Origin: Prorocentrum cordatum
Taxonomy: Eukaryota; Sar; Dinophyceae; Prorocentrales; Prorocentraceae
Assembly: GCA_963575745.1 (NCBI GenBank)
Contig: CAUYUJ010016698.1
Location: 124,001 to 188,000 of the forward strand
Length of the DNA stretch: 64,000 nt
Direction of reading: 5' to 3'
In this document: positions 62,048 to 64,000 of the stretch, piece after piece
Position numbering within the stretch: the stretch's first letter is position 1
Layout: each line of letters begins with the position of its first letter
The notes under the pieces: model-generated
What the model saw: only the letters and a program-made list of their open reading frames with translations
Database searches by the model: none
Told to the model about the DNA's origin: nothing
Translations under genes and position numbers: made by a program

Positions 62048-62182
62048 TGGTCAGCCAGAGCGCCGGATCCTGCAGGATCCTGCAGGGCCAGGGTCGCATT
62101 AACCCTGGTTTGGGTGCAAGATCCTGTAGAATCCTGCAGAGTCTGACTGACTCGGGGTTGGATTGACCCGGGTCAGAAGATC
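62048..62182 (+). repeat. Dispersed repeat U, copy 2
   Basis: GGTCAGCCAGAGCGCCGGATC, CCTGCAGGATCCTGCAG, TCTGACTGACTCGGG, as at 25928-26080. Confidence 0.65.
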
Positions 62183-62248
62183 CCCGAACGGTGAGCAGAC
62201 CTTGAGATTTGGCGTTGCAAAAACAGTGCAGCATTCAAGCAATGGCCA

Positions 62249-62453
62249 GGCGTCCTGGCTTGCCTATAGGCCCACCTAAGCATGTTCTAAGAGCCTTTTG
62301 TGGTCTGCGCGACATGCTCTCTGAACATTTCTGGCTGGGGCTGCCTTGTTTTGGCACATGGGGCTCATGTTCCAAGAGCCTTGTTGCGTTAGTAGAGCAC
62401 TCCTGGGTTCTGAGAACATCTCGTGGTGGGTCTATAGGAGTGCCGGGACGGCC
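62249..62453. mobile_element. Inverted-repeat element T, copy 2
   Basis: Left arm GGCGTCCTGGCTTGCCTATA then GGCCCACC. Right arm, reverse-complemented, GGCCGTCCCGGCACTCCTAT then AGACCCACC. Interior with ATGTTCTAAGAGCC/ATGTTCCAAGAGCC. Confidence 0.7.
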
Positions 62454-62516
62454 GGTCCCTGCTCCATAGCCCAGGACTCCATCTTTCTGCATCAGTTCTC
62501 GAGCCGGAACGAGCTG

Positions 62517-62642
62517 TGAGAGGAGGAGGAGGAGGAGGAGGAGGAGGAGGAGGAGGAGGAGGAGGAGGTCGAGGAGGAATAGGAGGGGAGGAGGAGGAGG
62601 GAGAGGAGGAGGAGGAGGAGGAGGAGGAGGAGGAGGAGGAGG
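62517..62642. repeat. GGA array
   Basis: (GGA)n with TCG and AATAGGAGG interruptions. Confidence 0.95.
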
Positions 62643-62795
62643 AACGAGCCGTGAGGCTCCCGGGGCCCGACGCCGGGCGCGACGGCGCCCGCTGTGAGCA
62701 AACGGCGGCGCCAGGATCTCGGGGGCGGCCTTCTGCGCATCTGGCGCCCGCGGATCTGGCGCCCCGCGCAGTCGGGCCTGGGCGGGGGGGAGAAC

Positions 62796-62964
62796 TCAGG
62801 AGGGGAGAAACCACACAGACAGCATGAATCGTCGACTCCCAGGAAAATGTGGGAAAGTATGGGAAGTGGGGGGAAGAAAAAAGACCCAGAAAGTATAGGA
62901 ACGTATGGGGAATCCCGTCAGTTGTGTGTGTGTGTATTTGTTTGTGTGTCCCAGGGCCCCTTCA
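62796..62964 (+). mobile_element. Element A, copy 8
   Basis: TCAGGAGGGGAGAAACC to GGGCCCCTTCA. Exact duplication AGAAC at 62791-62795 and 62965-62969. It is separated by 45 kb from the other seven copies but has the same orientation. Confidence 0.85.
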
Positions 62965-62969
62965 AGAAC

Positions 62970-63624
62970 GAGGCCCGAGCTGGGGGGAAGGGGGCCTGCA
63001 GCGCGGCGGCGCCGGCTGCGGTGCGCCGTGTGCCGACGACGTGCGAGCCCCACCTCAGCGGAGGTGTTCAGGCTTTCGAGGCCTTCGAGGCCTTCGGGGG
63101 TGTTCGAGGTCGTTGTCGAGGTTCGATGCGAACCGAGGGTTTTCGAGGTTCGAGGTGTTCTACCGTTTTCTCGTGGGTGGTCGGTGGCGTTCTAGCAGGT
63201 GCGCCTCGCCGAGGGTGTTCCGCGGGTGCCCAGATCATCCCAGGAGGCCACGGGAGCCGAGCGACGTCCCGAAAGCAAAAAGGTAATGCTCGGAGAAGGA
63301 AATGATACCGATGCCGCTACACATGCCTCGCTTTCGTATGTCTAGGCCTCCCAGGAGGCCCTCGTCGCCACGGCTGGACTCGCCGCGAATTTTTGGTCAG
63401 AACGCAAAACAAGAAAGGTCCAGAGAGTAGCGGTATCGACATTGGTTGCCCATTGGTTGCCCGCGCGGGTCCCATCGGTGCTGGGGTATCGGACACTCCC
63501 GCTGGGGATCAAGGGGTTGCATACATCCCTTGAGTTCTGAGCCCCAACCGGTTTGCTGAGAAATCCAAGCTGCAGTGGTAGGGTTCGCATGTGAATCATT
63601 TGGTTTGGGTTCACTCGCCCAGCC
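62970..63624. other. No gene seen
   Basis: A TTCGAGG-rich stretch at 63070-63160, otherwise mixed sequence without a recognised frame. Confidence 0.3.
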
Positions 63625-63626
63625 TA

Positions 63627-63799
63627 CAGTCAACCCATACAGCAAGGATGGACAATTTTCCCAAGGTTACGCCTTGCATCCTTGCCTTCTCGGTCCATCC
63701 TTGGCAACTCTCGTTGGCCGCGCCCCACTCGAAAAGCTTCGAAACGGCCTTGCAAGGCCCTTGCATCCTTATCGTGCGCCCTAATGATTTAGTCGACTG
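63627..63799 (+). mobile_element. Element B, copy 5
   Basis: Starts CAGTCAACCCATACAGCAAG and ends (reverse-complemented) CAGTCGACTAAATC. TA at 63625-63626 and 63800-63801. Full B core. Confidence 0.8.
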
Positions 63800-63844
63800 T
63801 AGGGTCTGCGCCCCAGGAAGGCCGTGGGCAAAACTGGGGAGTGG

Positions 63845-63935
63845 TTCGGGGACCCCCAAACAGTGCGGTGACCGCAACTGTGCGGTGAGTCAGTGGTGAT
63901 GCGTGGTGGCCGCACGGTTTTGGGACGCAGTCTTG
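63845..63935 (+). repeat. Relative of the 28740-28930 hairpin sequence
   Basis: AGTGCGGTGACCG, TGTGCGGTGAGTC-GTGG and CCGCACGGTTTTGGGA match words at 28740-28795. Confidence 0.55.
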
Positions 63936-64000
63936 GGCAGATTTGGCGAGAATTACTGGAGGGTTGGGAACCACGTGGGGCCGATTCCCCATCCCCGCTC

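Noticed and set aside
1-64000. rRNA, tRNA or snRNA genes
   Set aside because: No rRNA core words or convincing tRNA A/B-box pair with a cloverleaf were seen by eye; a covariance-model scan would be decisive.

Overview
The window is nuclear DNA of a dinoflagellate. The decisive evidence is two exact copies (7087-7108 and 29413-29434) of the 22-nt dinoflagellate spliced-leader (SL) sequence, which starts D-CCGTAGCC and ends GGCTCAAG. Supporting signs are high GC, very low gene density, a gag fragment of the kind found in dinoflagellate copia-like elements, and many small inverted-repeat elements. A GC-rich genus such as Prorocentrum would fit, but no species can be assigned from this sequence alone.

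One gene is convincing: an intronless 817-codon frame (7176-9629) for a signal-peptide-bearing, five-transmembrane, prominin-like membrane protein. An SL copy lies 67 nt upstream of its ATG, so the locus most likely descends from a trans-spliced mRNA that was reverse-transcribed and reinserted. A second SL-headed insert (29413-about 30123) ends in a short A-run. It interrupts a repeat whose uninterrupted paralogue lies nearby at 28403-28470. Two weaker genes are a 125-codon frame at 36206-36583, preceded by a good splice acceptor, and a 68-codon putative secreted peptide at 45001-45207. A frameshifted gag fragment lies at 13685-14106.

Almost everything else is repeat. I name the dispersed families with letters. 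A: about 162 bp, eight copies, all in the same orientation, 5-bp target duplications. B, F and M: TA-flanked inverted-repeat elements. P: 5-bp duplication. Q: inserted in P with a 7-bp duplication. C, R, T and W: other inverted-repeat elements. S, E, D, U, V and H: dispersed repeats without clear ends.

Three tandem arrays (595-2172, 30820-32800 and, on the minus strand, 53045-53352) have about 100-bp units. Each is preceded by the same leader: a T-rich stretch, a GTTTTGAA-type box and a CTCC-rich tract. A fourth array (57141-57645) has only the pyrimidine tract. Large areas (20.6-21.7, 28.3-30.7, 49.6-52.9 and 54.5-57.0 kb) consist of a degenerate CCCAAGA/GGCCCC repeat punctuated by a conserved T-rich box. 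Long microsatellites (CAT, CTCC, AGT, GGA, GA) and 5- to 11-bp degenerate arrays fill most of the remainder.

Layout: 0-6.9 kb repeats; 7.1-9.6 kb prominin-like gene; 9.8-17.5 kb A-element cluster with the gag relic; 17.5-28 kb sparse inverted-repeat elements; 28-34 kb CCCAAGA repeats, SL retrocopy and array 2; 34.5-35.7 kb polypyrimidine tract; 36.2 kb small gene; 37-49 kb microsatellites; 49.5-57.6 kb CCCAAGA repeats and arrays 3 and 4; 58.7-60.2 kb AGT and 11-mer arrays; 60.8-64 kb inverted-repeat elements. No operon-like organisation is seen.
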